This document shows positions 7,431 to 18,287 of a DNA stretch of 64,000 nucleotides, in pieces. How positions within the stretch are numbered: position 1 is the stretch's first letter; each line of letters opens with the position of its first letter. Source of the stretch: Acidobacteriota bacterium (lineage in GTDB: Bacteria > Acidobacteriota > Terriglobia > Terriglobales > Acidobacteriaceae); NCBI GenBank assembly GCA_021780075.1, contig JAJXZL010000048.1, positions 178,355-242,354 on the forward strand, given 5' to 3'. Under the pieces are notes generated by a model. The model made no database searches, was not told where the DNA came from, and was given only the letters and a program-made list of their open reading frames with translations. The position numbers were made by a program, and so were the translations under genes.

Positions 7431-8605
7431 GCCAGCGTTTGCACCTCGACCGACAACACGGCAGGCAGGTCATGGACAATCGCCTGCCAGGTATCGCCGC
7501 CGTCCGGCGATGCATACACCTGTCCGCCGGTTGTGCCGAAGTAGATGCCGCACTTGTCCAGCGTGTCCACGGCCATGGCGTCGCGCAGCACGTTCACATA
7601 GCAGTCCTTCTGCGGCAAGCCCTTCGTCAGCGCCTCCCACTCGTTGCCGCCGGTGCGGCTGCGATAGACGGCCAGTTTGCCGTCCAGCGGGAAGTGCTCG
7701 CCGTCGCTCTTGATCGGTACCACGTAGATTGTCTCCGGCTCGTGCGCGTGCACGTCAATCACAAAGCCGAAGTCGGTCGGCAGGTTGCCGCTGACCTCGG
7801 TCCAGTTGTCGCCTGCATCATTGGAGCGCATCACGTCCCAGTGCTTCTGCATGAACAGCACGTGGGGCCGCGCCGGATGGAGCGCGATGTGGTGGACGCA
7901 GTGGCCCACCTCGGCCGCGGGGTCGGGAATGTATGGCGAGTGAAGCCCTTTGTTAATCGGCTTCCACGTCTGGCCGCCGTCGTCTGTGCGGAAGGCGCCA
8001 GCAGCCGAAATTGCGATGTACATGCGCTGCGGATTTGTCGGATCCAGCAGAATGGTGTGCAGACACATGCCGCCCGCGCCAGGCTGCCACTTGGGCCCGG
8101 TGCCGTGGCCGCGCAGGCCGGGCAGTTCCTGCCAGCTCTCGCCGCCGTCCATCGAACGGAAAATCGCCGCATCCTCGACGCCCGCATACACCGTATTCAC
8201 ATCCGTCAGCGAGGGCTTGACATGCCACACGCGCTTGAACTCCCACGGGTGCTGCGTGCCGTCGTACCACTGATGCGTGGTCAGCGGCTTGCCGGTTTCG
8301 GCGGAGGCGTCATAGACAAACTTGTTGCTGATGACCGGCGGCCACACGGGCTTCGCATCGCCGTCTGGAACGCCGGGCTGATGCCACGTCTTGCCGCCAT
8401 CCGTCGAGCGCTGCACAAGCTGGCCAAACCAGCCGCTCGTCTGCGAGGCGTAAATGTGATCCGGGTCCACGGGCGAGCCCTTCATGTGGTAAATCTCCCA
8501 GCCCGCAAAGAATGGCCCGCTCACCTCCCACTTGTCACGCTTGCCGTCAGATGTCAGGATGAACGCGCCTTTGCGCGTTCCCACCAATACACGCACCTTG
8601 CTCAT
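7427..8605 (-). CDS. BNR/Asp-box beta-propeller protein (sialidase-like fold)
   Basis: A 392-residue protein built of repeated Asp-box/BNR blades: [44 protein letters not shown] and [11 protein letters not shown]. It starts [15 protein letters not shown] and has no signal peptide, so it seems cytoplasmic. Annotation pipelines often call this family exo-alpha-sialidase or glycosyl hydrolase, but I see no sialidase catalytic Arg triad or FRIP motif, so enzyme activity is not supported. The four-base overlap with a MoaD/ThiS gene suggests a functional pair, perhaps with the propeller as a binding platform or acceptor. Confidence 0.8.
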   Translation of the reverse strand: MSKVRVLVGTRKGAFILTSDGKRDKWEVSGPFFAGWEIYHMKGSPVDPDHIYASQTSGWFGQLVQRSTDGGKTWHQPGVPDGDAKPVWPPVISNKFVYDASAETGKPLTTHQWYDGTQHPWEFKRVWHVKPSLTDVNTVYAGVEDAAIFRSMDGGESWQELPGLRGHGTGPKWQPGAGGMCLHTILLDPTNPQRMYIAISAAGAFRTDDGGQTWKPINKGLHSPYIPDPAAEVGHCVHHIALHPARPHVLFMQKHWDVMRSNDAGDNWTEVSGNLPTDFGFVIDVHAHEPETIYVVPIKSDGEHFPLDGKLAVYRSRTGGNEWEALTKGLPQKDCYVNVLRDAMAVDTLDKCGIYFGTTGGQVYASPDGGDTWQAIVHDLPAVLSVEVQTLA

Positions 8606-8796
8606 CGGCTGTTGAGACCTCCAATTGGAATCGCCCGACAGGGGAATCTACGGAAACAACTTGAGAATTGTTTCCCGATTCCGGCTGAATGTACAAGTGA
8701 ATTCTTCGCCGCATGCTCCATGCGCACACGTTGCCCGCCGCTGTCCCCGGTTCATCCTGTGCGCCTTCTGCTTTAAACTCAAAGCTGGACCAGCCC

Positions 8797-9798
8797 ATGA
8801 TCAAGCTCTTTGGCGGCAGGAAAGACCCGCAGGATCCTCCCGCACCCACGACGGATACGCCCGGACCAGAAGCGCAAGGCACTGCGGTCGGCTTCTTTGG
8901 CCGCATGAAGCAGGCCGTGACGCGGACGCGCGAGTCGTTCACAGCCAAGATTGAGGATATCGTTTCCCTCACCCGCACGGTAGACGAGGCGGCGCTCGAG
9001 GACCTTGAATCGGCGCTGCTTACCAGCGACATTGGCGTACAGACCACCACGGAAATCCTGGACGCCCTGCGCGACCGCGCCCGCCGCCAGGCCATCGAAG
9101 GCGGCTCGGAGCTGCGCGACCTGCTCAAGGCGCAGTTGCGCGGGATTCTGGAGGCTCCGCAGCGGCCCGTGCCCGCGCCTGACGCTCCGCCCAAGGTCAC
9201 CTTCCTCGTAGGCGTAAACGGCACCGGCAAGACCACATCCGCAGGCAAGCTGGCCGCATGGCTGCGCGCAAAGGACCACACCGTTCTGCTCTGCGCCGCT
9301 GACACCTTTCGCGCCGCCGCCATTGAGCAGCTTGAGGTGTGGGCCGCGCGCAGCGGCGTGGAGATGATCAAGACCCGCCACGGTGGAGACCCGGCAGCCG
9401 TGCTCTATGACGCGGCCAGTGCCGCCAAGGCGCGCAATATCAGCGACCTGATTGTGGACACCGCCGGCCGCCTGCACACCAAGACCGGCCTCATGGACGA
9501 GCTGGACAAGATGCGCCGCACCGCGGCAAAACTGATCCCTGGCGCTCCACATGAGGTACTGCTGGTGATGGATGCGACGACCGGGCAGAATGGCCTGCAG
9601 CAGGCGCGGCTGTTCACGCAGGCCGCAGGCGTCACCGGCATCGTGCTCACCAAGCTCGACGGCACCGCCAAGGGCGGCATTGCTGTGGCCATTGCGCGCG
9701 AGCTGAACCTGCCGGTGCGTTTTGTCGGCGTGGGCGAAAAAATGGAAGACCTGCTGGAGTTTTCGCCAGGCGAATTTGTGGATGCGCTACTGGCATAG
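8797..9798 (+). CDS. ftsY: Signal recognition particle receptor FtsY
   Basis: A 333-residue SRP receptor GTPase that docks SRP-ribosome complexes at the inner membrane for co-translational insertion. The order is a short N-terminal region, the N domain helices (residues 30-125), then the NG GTPase: G1 GVNGTGKTT at about residue 139, [11 protein letters not shown], the DTAGR box, [10 protein letters not shown] and the closing [13 protein letters not shown]. The acidic A domain of proteobacterial FtsY is absent; a short Pro/Thr/Asp-rich stretch replaces it. The start is ATG 8797 (MIKLFGG), though the frame is open upstream. It ends two bases before ribD, so the two genes are probably co-transcribed. 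Confidence 0.95.
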   Translation: MIKLFGGRKDPQDPPAPTTDTPGPEAQGTAVGFFGRMKQAVTRTRESFTAKIEDIVSLTRTVDEAALEDLESALLTSDIGVQTTTEILDALRDRARRQAIEGGSELRDLLKAQLRGILEAPQRPVPAPDAPPKVTFLVGVNGTGKTTSAGKLAAWLRAKDHTVLLCAADTFRAAAIEQLEVWAARSGVEMIKTRHGGDPAAVLYDAASAAKARNISDLIVDTAGRLHTKTGLMDELDKMRRTAAKLIPGAPHEVLLVMDATTGQNGLQQARLFTQAAGVTGIVLTKLDGTAKGGIAVAIARELNLPVRFVGVGEKMEDLLEFSPGEFVDALLA

Positions 9799-9800
9799 CC

Positions 9801-10940
9801 ATGAGCGATGTAACGCAAGACCGGTACTGGATGGAGCGAGCCCTCGAACTGGCGCGCTTCGGCACTGCCATGTGCTCGCCGAATCCCGTGGTGGGTTGCA
9901 TCATTCTGGATCGCGCAGGGCAATTGCTCGGTCAGGGTTGGCACGAGTACGACCTGCTGGACCACGCAGAGGTCATCGCGCTCAAGGAGGCCGCGCAGTT
10001 CGGCAGGGAGCGGCTGCAGGGCGGTACGGCCTATGTGACCCTTGAGCCCTGCAACCACACCGGCCGCACCGGGCCGTGTACTGAGGCTCTGATTGCAGCA
10101 GGACTTGGGCGCGTGGTGGCGGCCACAATTGACCCGAACCCGGATGTGGCAGGGCACGGGATGGACCGGCTGCACGCAGCAGGGATTACGACGGCCGTTG
10201 GCGTTTGCGAGGCCGAAGCACGGCGGCTCAATGAAGGCTTTGCCCACTGGAGCCAGCACAAGCGCCCCTTTGTTCTGATGAAGGTGGCCATGACGCTCGA
10301 TGGACGCATTGCGCCGCCGCCCGGGCAGCACACACTGCATGAGCCCTTCTGGATCACCAGCGAGGCCGCTCGCGCCGCCGTGCAGCCGCTGCGCTGGCAA
10401 GCCGACGCCGCCCTCACCGGCATTGACACCGTGCTGGCCGACGACCCCATGCTCACCGACCGCAGCGGCCACCGCCGCCGCCGTCCGCTGCTGCGCGTGG
10501 TGCTGGACTCGGGCCTGCGCATGCCGCTCGACTCGAAGATGGTGCACAGCGCCAATAACGATCTGGCCATCTTCACGGTTTCAAGCGATGCGGCCCGCGC
10601 GAACGAACTCCGCAAGCGCGGCGTGCGCGTTGAAGTGCTGCCCGCCGACGCCGGGCGCGTCCCACTGGGCAAGGTGCTTGAAAAGCTGGGCGAAGAAGGC
10701 ATCCTGACCCTGCTGACCGAAACCGGCACGCGGCTGAACACGGCACTGCTGGCCGGTGAGTTGGTGGACCGCGTGCATCTGTTTGTATCGCCGCAAATTA
10801 TGGGCTCCGATGCGGTACCGGCATTCCGCGGCATGGCGCAGGCGATTCGCATGGCGGACATAGAAGTGGAGCGCTATGGCAACGACCTGGGGCTGTGCTC
10901 CCTGCTCCGCGACCCGTGGCCGGAAAAGAAGGAACAGTGA
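9801..10940 (+). CDS. ribD: Bifunctional diaminohydroxyphosphoribosylaminopyrimidine deaminase / reductase
   Basis: A 379-residue riboflavin-pathway enzyme catalysing the second and third steps after GTP cyclohydrolase II. The N-terminal cytidine-deaminase-like domain has the zinc site HAEV (about residue 55) and [12 protein letters not shown] (about 82-93), with PNPVVGCII near the substrate. The C-terminal reductase domain begins at [11 protein letters not shown] and continues through [24 protein letters not shown] and FVSPQIMG. It lies two bases after ftsY, and ribE follows 0.67 kb downstream, so two riboflavin genes are clustered. Confidence 0.95.
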   Translation: MSDVTQDRYWMERALELARFGTAMCSPNPVVGCIILDRAGQLLGQGWHEYDLLDHAEVIALKEAAQFGRERLQGGTAYVTLEPCNHTGRTGPCTEALIAAGLGRVVAATIDPNPDVAGHGMDRLHAAGITTAVGVCEAEARRLNEGFAHWSQHKRPFVLMKVAMTLDGRIAPPPGQHTLHEPFWITSEAARAAVQPLRWQADAALTGIDTVLADDPMLTDRSGHRRRRPLLRVVLDSGLRMPLDSKMVHSANNDLAIFTVSSDAARANELRKRGVRVEVLPADAGRVPLGKVLEKLGEEGILTLLTETGTRLNTALLAGELVDRVHLFVSPQIMGSDAVPAFRGMAQAIRMADIEVERYGNDLGLCSLLRDPWPEKKEQ

Positions 10941-11052
10941 AACAAAGCGCCCGTTTGCGGCATCAAACAAAATAGCAAGCCGAACACTGCCCGGACCTGT
11001 TCCGCAACGGCTTTACCTGTCACAATTGAATGGATAGAGAGGTTCTTCCAAG

Positions 11053-11556
11053 ATGGTAGCTTCACCAGTCCTCACGGCTGTTGTCTCAGTGGTTGGCCTG
11101 TGCGGCGTGCTGCTGTGGCGCGTGCGCGAGGGCCGTACCGCAGTGACCGTGAAAAAGCTCGTGATGCCGCCCGTGGGCATGGCGACGGGGTTCTGCATGT
11201 TTCTGGTGCCGCTGTTTCGTGTGCCGTGGACGTGGGCGCTGGCAGCCTTTCTTAGCGGTGCCATTGTGCTCGCTTATCCGCTGCTGCTTACGTCAAGCCT
11301 GCGCCGCGACGGCGACGCCATCATGATGAAGCGCTCCAGCGCATTCTTCGCCGTGGTCATTGTTCTCGCCGCCATTCGGTATCTCGCACGCGACTACCTC
11401 GACAAATTCCTCACGCTGGAGCAGACAGGCGGATTGTTCTTCATCCTCGCCTTCGGCATGATTCTGCGCTGGCGCCTGCACCTTCTGTCGATGTACACGA
11501 AGCTGACCCGCCCGGAGATCACGCTGGAGACTGCAGCGGAAGAAACTGGCAACTAG
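11053..11556 (+). CDS. CcdC-like membrane protein
   Basis: A 167-residue integral membrane protein with four to five hydrophobic segments. The sequence RVREGRTAVTVKKLVMPPVG and the following TGFCMFLVPLFRVPW match the CcdC family of Bacillus, found near cytochrome c maturation genes though its function is not established. The conserved Arg/Lys-rich cytoplasmic patch (SSLRRDGDAIMMKRS) and the C-terminal MILRWRLHLLSMYTKL are also typical. It sits between ribD and ribE, which does not by itself suggest a role in flavin synthesis. Confidence 0.75.
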   Translation: MVASPVLTAVVSVVGLCGVLLWRVREGRTAVTVKKLVMPPVGMATGFCMFLVPLFRVPWTWALAAFLSGAIVLAYPLLLTSSLRRDGDAIMMKRSSAFFAVVIVLAAIRYLARDYLDKFLTLEQTGGLFFILAFGMILRWRLHLLSMYTKLTRPEITLETAAEETGN

Positions 11557-11611
11557 CAAGACCGTGGCTGGGTCCAGCCGATTCCTCGTTCGACTCCCGT
11601 AAACTAGAACT

Positions 11612-12286
11612 ATGTTCACCGGCATAATTGAGCAAACCGGCACCCTGGTCAGCCTGGCGGACCGCGGCGGCGTGCGACGCATCACCGTCGAAGCACCAGG
11701 CATCGCGGGGCGGCTGCGCGAGGGCGACTCGCTGGCCGTCTCCGGCGTATGCCTGACCGCGCTGGACGTGAATCCGGATTACTTCCATGCCGACCTGGCG
11801 CAGGAGACGCTGGACCGCACATCGCTCGGAGCGCTCAAGCCCGGCGCCAAGGTCAACCTGGAGCTGCCCACAGCGGCCGGAAGCCCGCTGGGCGGCCATG
11901 TCGTGCAGGGCCACGTCGACGGCACGTGCACCCTTGTCGCACTGGACCCGGTCATACCAGCCACCAGCCCCCAATTCAACAAAGAAACCACCGACTGGAC
12001 CCTGAAGGTCCGCGTGCCGGAAAACGTGCGCCCGTGGATGGTCCACAAGGGATCGGTGGCAATCGAGGGCATCAGCCTGACCATTGCGGACTTCGACGGC
12101 GAGACGATCTCCATTGCGATTCTGCCTTTAACCTACTGGCGGACCAATCTGCACACGCTCGCGCCCGGCGCTCCGGTCAACGTGGAGGCGGATGTGCTGG
12201 TGAAGCTGGCCCACGCCCAGATGCAGGCGCAGAAGAAGCCGGAATTGGAGCTGACCGAAGCCTGGCTGGTGGCAAACGGGTTCTGA
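11612..12286 (+). CDS. ribE: Riboflavin synthase alpha chain
   Basis: A 224-residue riboflavin synthase, which dismutates two molecules of 6,7-dimethyl-8-ribityllumazine. It begins with the diagnostic MFTGIIEQTG and contains the two lumazine-binding repeats: the first with GDSLAVSGVCLTAL and GGHVVQGHVDG, the second with KGSVAIEGISLTIA and NVEADVL. The region before the start contains no FMN-riboswitch pattern that I can see. Confidence 0.95.
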   Translation: MFTGIIEQTGTLVSLADRGGVRRITVEAPGIAGRLREGDSLAVSGVCLTALDVNPDYFHADLAQETLDRTSLGALKPGAKVNLELPTAAGSPLGGHVVQGHVDGTCTLVALDPVIPATSPQFNKETTDWTLKVRVPENVRPWMVHKGSVAIEGISLTIADFDGETISIAILPLTYWRTNLHTLAPGAPVNVEADVLVKLAHAQMQAQKKPELELTEAWLVANGF

Positions 12287-12444
12287 CAGACAGCGCGGCA
12301 CTTACAGGCAAGCGCCGGCGTCACATTCGCGAGCGCTTCAGGACGGTTTTACGTCTATCGTTGCGTTGAGACTGTTAACCTTGAGCAGGAAAGCGATCTA
12401 GAAAAGAGCCGTGTGGAACTACCGCCCGGCAGGCAAGCGAACCT

Positions 12445-13647
12445 ATGGCAGAGTTTGTCATCAAATTGGCAGATGAGCGTGGCCGCGTGCAGGAGCAGGT
12501 CCAGACGGCGGGCTCCGCCGAGGAGTTGCGCGCGCGCTTTACCCATGCCGGTTATCACGTCTTCTCGGTCCGCGCTCGCGCAGGCCGGTCGCTGCTTGCG
12601 CGGCGCAAGGTCAAACTGGAGCCTTTTCTCATCTTCAATCAGCAGTTCCTCACGCTGGTTCGCGCCGGGCTGCCGATTCTTGGGTCGCTCAAGATGCTGG
12701 CTAATATCCAGAAGGATGCGCACTTTGCCAGCCAGCTGGAGGACGTGGCAAACCGCGTAAAAACTGGCGACGCACTTTCCGCGGCGTTTGAAGCGCAGTC
12801 GGGGATTCCTGCCATCTACACCACCACGCTGCTGGCCGGCGAGCGTTCCGGCAACCTGCAGGAGGTGCTGGAGCGGTACGTCAGCTTCCAGCGGGTGTCC
12901 CTCACTTTTCGCAAAAAGCTGACCGCCTCACTGATCTATCCGTCGCTGCTGCTCACGCTGGTGAGCGGACTGATGGTCTTCATGTTTACGGTGGTCATTC
13001 CGCAGTTTGCAGAGTTGTATGACCAGATGGGCTCGCAACTCCCGGCCATGACCATTGGGCTGCTCACGTTCGGCAAATGGACGCAGCACAACATCATCTG
13101 GCTGCTGCTGGTCACCTCGGTCGTCGGTGTCGGCGGTTACCGCTTTTCCATCACCGAGCGCGGGCGCGATTTTGTGGACGGCTTCCGCATCGGGCTGCCC
13201 ATCTTCGGCAAAATCTGGCTCAAATATCAGGTGGCGCTGTTTTCGCGCACACTTTCAACGCTGCTCACAGGCGGCCTGCCGCTGGTGCCTTCACTGGAGA
13301 CGGCGGCGCACTCCATCTCATCGCGGCGGGTTTCAAAGGCCGTAATGTCGTCCATCGATACGGTCCGCGAGGGCAAGAGCCTGGCCGATTCTCTTACCCA
13401 GACCAAGGTCATTCCCGATCTGGCTACGGAGATGATCTCCGTGGGCGAGCAGACCGGCGCGCTGCCACAAATGCTGAACTCAGTGGCCGAGTTTTTTGAG
13501 GAGGACGTAGCCACTGCGCTCACCGCGGCACTGGCGCTGATCGAGCCGGCCATTCTGATCGTCATGGGTGTTGTAGTCGTCTTTATTCTCATCTCGCTTT
13601 ATCTGCCCATTTTCTCGCTGGGGCAGGTATCAGGAAGTCAGGGGTAA
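12445..13647 (+). CDS. pilC: Type IV pilus/type II secretion inner-membrane platform protein (PilC/GspF)
   Basis: A 400-residue polytopic platform protein with two T2SSF repeats. The first includes FNQQFLTLVRAGLPI and LLAGERSGNLQEVLERY; the second includes LFSRTLSTLLTGGLPL and ISVGEQTGALPQMLNSV. Membrane segments lie at about 165-190, 215-240 and 370-395. The platform couples the cytoplasmic ATPase to pilin extraction. It heads a tight seven-gene operon, and pilB starts six bases after its stop. Confidence 0.9.
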   Translation: MAEFVIKLADERGRVQEQVQTAGSAEELRARFTHAGYHVFSVRARAGRSLLARRKVKLEPFLIFNQQFLTLVRAGLPILGSLKMLANIQKDAHFASQLEDVANRVKTGDALSAAFEAQSGIPAIYTTTLLAGERSGNLQEVLERYVSFQRVSLTFRKKLTASLIYPSLLLTLVSGLMVFMFTVVIPQFAELYDQMGSQLPAMTIGLLTFGKWTQHNIIWLLLVTSVVGVGGYRFSITERGRDFVDGFRIGLPIFGKIWLKYQVALFSRTLSTLLTGGLPLVPSLETAAHSISSRRVSKAVMSSIDTVREGKSLADSLTQTKVIPDLATEMISVGEQTGALPQMLNSVAEFFEEDVATALTAALALIEPAILIVMGVVVVFILISLYLPIFSLGQVSGSQG

Positions 13648-13653
13648 CGCACC

Positions 13654-15297
13654 ATGGCTGATCCGACCGTACTTACGCTTCCCACCGGCCCTCAGCCCGG
13701 CAGCGCAGAAGAGCGCGCCCAGGCTGAGGCGCTGGCCTATCGTTACCGCGCCGAGTTCGTTGACCTGAAGAACTTCAAAATTCAGCACGAACTGCTGCGC
13801 ACGGTGCCGGTGGAGCTGATGTTCCGCTATAACTTCGTACCCATCGAGCAGCGCGGAGAGACGCTGGTAATCGCCGTCAGCGACCCCTCGCGGCTGATGG
13901 TGCTGGACGAAATCGCGGGCCTTCTGGGCCACCGCATTACGCCACGCGTGGCCACGCTCTCACAAATCACCGACCTGCTGAAGAAGACCGAGCAGTCGCA
14001 ACGCGTGCTCGATGAGGCCAGCGAGGGGCTCACCTTTGACGTGCTCTCCGGTGAGGAAAGCGCCGATGAAAATATCTCCATTGAGAAACTCACCAGCGAT
14101 GAGGACATCAGTCCCATCATCCGCCTTGTGGACACCACCATCTTTACCGCGCTGGAGCGCCGCGCCTCCGACATCCATATCGAGACCTACGACGATTCGC
14201 TGCATGTGAAGTACCGCATCGACGGCGTGCTGCAGGAGGCAATGGCCCCCATCGCGCGCGAGCATCACACCACCATCCTGAGCCGCATCAAGATCATGAG
14301 CGAGCTCGATATTGCCGAGCGCCGCGTGCCGCAGGACGGGCGCTTCAGGGTTCGCTACAAGGGAAGACTCATCGATTTCCGCGTCTCCATCATGCCCACT
14401 GTGCACGGCGAAAACGCTGTGCTGCGCGTGCTGGACAAGGAATCCATGAGCGAAAAGTTCCGCAAACTCACGCTCGATGTGGTGGGCTTTGCCGATGACG
14501 ACCTGCGCCGTTTCCGCCGCTACATCCGCGAGCCGTACGGCATGGTGCTGGTCACCGGCCCTACCGGCTCCGGCAAGACAACCACCCTCTACGCCGCGCT
14601 CAATGAGATCAAGAGCGACGAAGACAAGATCATCACCATCGAGGATCCGGTCGAGTACCAGATTCGCGGCATCACCCAGATTCCCGTCAACGAGAAAAAG
14701 GGCCTGACTTTTGCGCGCGGCCTGCGCTCCATCCTGCGCCATGACCCGGACAAGATTCTGGTGGGCGAAATCCGTGACCAGGAGACGGCGCAGATTGCAA
14801 TCAACTCCGCACTGACCGGGCATCTTGTGTTCACAACCGTCCACGCCAACAACGTTGTGGATGTGCTGGGCCGCTTCCTGAATATGGGCGTGGAGGCCTA
14901 CAACTTCGTCTCCGCGCTGAACTGCATTCTGGCCCAGCGGCTGGTGCGTACCGTCTGCGAACACTGCGTCCACATCGTGCACTACAGCGATGACGAGCTC
15001 CTGACCAGCGGAATAGACCCCGCTGATTGGCACAACTTCGATTTCCGCGAAGGCGCCGGCTGCATCGAGTGTGGCGGAACCGGCTATCGCGGCCGTACCG
15101 CCATCCACGAACTGCTGGACTTGACCGACCCCATCCGCGAGCTGATTCTAGAGAAGAAACCCACCTCCGAGGTGCGCAAGCTGGCACAAAAGGAAGGCAT
15201 GTCGTTCCTGCGCGAGTCGGCGCTGGATCGAGTGCGGCGCGGGCTCACAACGCTCAAAGAGATCAACAAAGTCACGTTCATTGAGGCCTCACGATAG
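13654..15297 (+). CDS. pilB: Assembly ATPase PilB/GspE
   Basis: A 547-residue hexameric secretion ATPase that powers pilus or pseudopilus extension. It has an N-terminal GspE_N/MshEN-type domain (residues 1-110). The core has Walker A GPTGSGKTTT (about 302), the Asp box ITIEDPVEYQ, the Walker B region KILVGEIRDQETAQ and the His box GHLVFTTVHANN. A C-terminal zinc-binding C1 domain has two CxxC pairs (VCEHC and CIECGGTG). The zinc module is typical of extension ATPases rather than the retraction ATPase PilT. Its stop overlaps the next GTG by one base. Confidence 0.93.
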   Translation: MADPTVLTLPTGPQPGSAEERAQAEALAYRYRAEFVDLKNFKIQHELLRTVPVELMFRYNFVPIEQRGETLVIAVSDPSRLMVLDEIAGLLGHRITPRVATLSQITDLLKKTEQSQRVLDEASEGLTFDVLSGEESADENISIEKLTSDEDISPIIRLVDTTIFTALERRASDIHIETYDDSLHVKYRIDGVLQEAMAPIAREHHTTILSRIKIMSELDIAERRVPQDGRFRVRYKGRLIDFRVSIMPTVHGENAVLRVLDKESMSEKFRKLTLDVVGFADDDLRRFRRYIREPYGMVLVTGPTGSGKTTTLYAALNEIKSDEDKIITIEDPVEYQIRGITQIPVNEKKGLTFARGLRSILRHDPDKILVGEIRDQETAQIAINSALTGHLVFTTVHANNVVDVLGRFLNMGVEAYNFVSALNCILAQRLVRTVCEHCVHIVHYSDDELLTSGIDPADWHNFDFREGAGCIECGGTGYRGRTAIHELLDLTDPIRELILEKKPTSEVRKLAQKEGMSFLRESALDRVRRGLTTLKEINKVTFIEASR

Positions 15298-16214
15298 TGC
15301 GTTGGACTTCGAGCAGGACAAAAACCGGTTCGCAGCAGAGCGGCCGACCGCCGGCTGCGGTAGAGCTTTCGCCCATAGGCGTACTGGCTGCCGCGCTGCC
15401 GGGCAAAGGCGAGCCGCCCGTATATGCTTTTGAGCCGCTACCGGCTGGCGCCCTGGTGCCCGGCATTGGCGAGCCCAACCTGCGCGCGCACGAGGCTGTG
15501 GCAGGAGCGATTCGCACGACTCTTGGCAATGTGGGGCCGCGTACCCGCGCCGTGACGCTGGTGGTGCCCGACACGGCGGTGCGCGTCTTCGTGCTGGATT
15601 TTGATTCCCTTCCCACCCATGCCGGCGAAGTGGTACCCGTGCTGCGCTTCAGGCTGCGCAAGATGGTTCCCTTCGACGTGGAGCACGCGGGAGTCAGCTA
15701 CCAGATCCTGTCAGAAAACAAAACCGAATGCAGGGTGCTTGTGGCGGTGCTGCCCGGCCCCATTCTTGCGGAATACGAGTCCGCTGTGCGTGACGCCGGC
15801 TACGAGCCAGGCGCGGTGCTGCCTTCAAGCCTGGCGGCTCTGGCCGCGCTGGACACGCAGCAGCCCGTGCTGGCCGCCTGCCTGAACGGCGCGTCGCTCA
15901 CCACATCCATCGCCCTCGGACAGAACCTGCTGCTTTATCGAACGCTCGATTTGCCCACAGACCCCGACTCTCGCCTCTCTGAGGTGCAGCGCGACATTGC
16001 CATCGCCGCCGCCTACTTTGAAGACAAGCTTGCCACCCGCCCGCGCAGCCTCCATTACGCGGGCAGCGGCACAGCCGATGATTTTGCCCGCTGGATCAAC
16101 GACCCCGAGATGTCGGTGGTAGAACTGTCCCCGCGTCCGGATACCGGGGCAACCACGGCTTGGGGCAATCTGAGCCTGGCTGGTATTGCTGGCGCTTTGG
16201 CGGGGGTGGCATAG
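15297..16214 (+). CDS. PilM/GspL-like assembly protein (divergent)
   Basis: A 305-residue protein in the PilM position of the operon, with a GTG start sharing one base with the upstream stop. The fold hints are VTLVVPDTAVRVFVLDFDSL, LRFRLRKMVPFDVEHAGVSYQ (the PilM/GspL segment that contacts the pilin machinery) and a likely SHS2/actin-like core ending in LSLAGIAGALAGVA. Overall similarity to textbook PilM is low, so the call rests largely on gene order and these short blocks. PilM-type proteins link the cytoplasmic ATPase to the PilN/PilO membrane scaffold. Confidence 0.75.
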   Translation: MRWTSSRTKTGSQQSGRPPAAVELSPIGVLAAALPGKGEPPVYAFEPLPAGALVPGIGEPNLRAHEAVAGAIRTTLGNVGPRTRAVTLVVPDTAVRVFVLDFDSLPTHAGEVVPVLRFRLRKMVPFDVEHAGVSYQILSENKTECRVLVAVLPGPILAEYESAVRDAGYEPGAVLPSSLAALAALDTQQPVLAACLNGASLTTSIALGQNLLLYRTLDLPTDPDSRLSEVQRDIAIAAAYFEDKLATRPRSLHYAGSGTADDFARWINDPEMSVVELSPRPDTGATTAWGNLSLAGIAGALAGVA

Positions 16215-16217
16215 ACC

Positions 16218-16987
16218 ATGCGCATCACCATCAATCTCGCCACCCGCCCCTTCACCGATCTGGGACCGGCGCTGAAGCGCCTGCGTATCTCCATGGGCGT
16301 GCTTGTGCTGGCAGCCATTGGGCTCGGACTCGGTATCCGCGGCCTGCACGATAAAGCAGAAAAGGCGCGCGCCCGCGACCACTCGCTCGACGGCCAGATT
16401 GCGCGCGTCAACCAGGAACGAACTGGCTACCAGGCGCTGATGCGCCAGCCGGACAACGCGCAGACACTGGCGCAGGCCGAGCGCCTCAACAAGCTCTTCG
16501 ACGAGAAGGCATTCTCCTGGACCCTGGCAATGGAAGACCTTGAAACCGTGCTGCCGGGCGGTGTGCAGGTCACCACCATCGAGCCCTCCCGCGACAAGGA
16601 AGGCCACATCACCCTCCGGCTGCGCGTGCTCGGCCCCCGTGACCGCGCCATCGAGCTGGTGCAGAATCTGGAGCACTCCAAGCGCTTTCTTACACCGCGA
16701 ATCGTGGGCGAAAGCTTGGAGTCAAGCGCCGGTCCCGGCCAGCACATGGAGCCCGTCAGCGCCTCGAACCGAGTCAACTTTGACGTGCTCGCCGAGTACA
16801 GCCCCGCAACCGCCGCAGAACGCATGCAAGCCAATGCCCAAGGCGCTCGCCGCAAAAATTTGGCGGCAGGATCGTCCGCTCCTGATGAGACCAGCCCAGC
16901 CGCTGGTGCAGGAGAGCCCCGGCCTCCGTACCTTGGAAAGCCCATGCCGAAATTCCCCATCAAGCCGCGCGCTGGAGGGCCAACGAA

Positions 16988-16991
<4 letters not shown>
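16218..16991 (+). CDS. PilN-like assembly protein
   Basis: A 257-residue bitopic protein. The N-terminus RITINLATRPFTDLGP matches the short cytoplasmic PilN peptide that binds PilM. One membrane segment follows (about 25-48), then a coiled coil (DKAEKARARDHSLDGQIARV) and a periplasmic ferredoxin-like domain (FSWTLAMEDLETVLPGGVQVTTI). The C-terminal 60 residues are low-complexity and Pro/Gly-rich. It overlaps the next gene by four bases. Confidence 0.8.
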
Positions 16992-18267
<1,276 letters not shown>

Positions 18268-18287
18268 CTCTCCGGCATTCCAACTCG

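Noticed and set aside
7427..8605. Sialidase function for the propeller protein
   Set aside because: Asp-boxes are structural; I could not find the FRIP motif, the Arg triad or an export signal, so only the fold is reported.
7439..8776. A 445-codon open frame on the plus strand
   Set aside because: It is antisense to the Asp-box propeller gene, has no recognisable domain and is rich in Arg, His and Gln, as expected for a shadow of GC-rich coding DNA.
9405..10547. A 380-codon open frame on the minus strand
   Set aside because: Antisense to ftsY and ribD, both unambiguous genes.
11581..11605. A short TTCGACTCCCG element resembling a tRNA T arm
   Set aside because: No acceptor, D or anticodon arms can be folded around it; it lies in the short gap before ribE.
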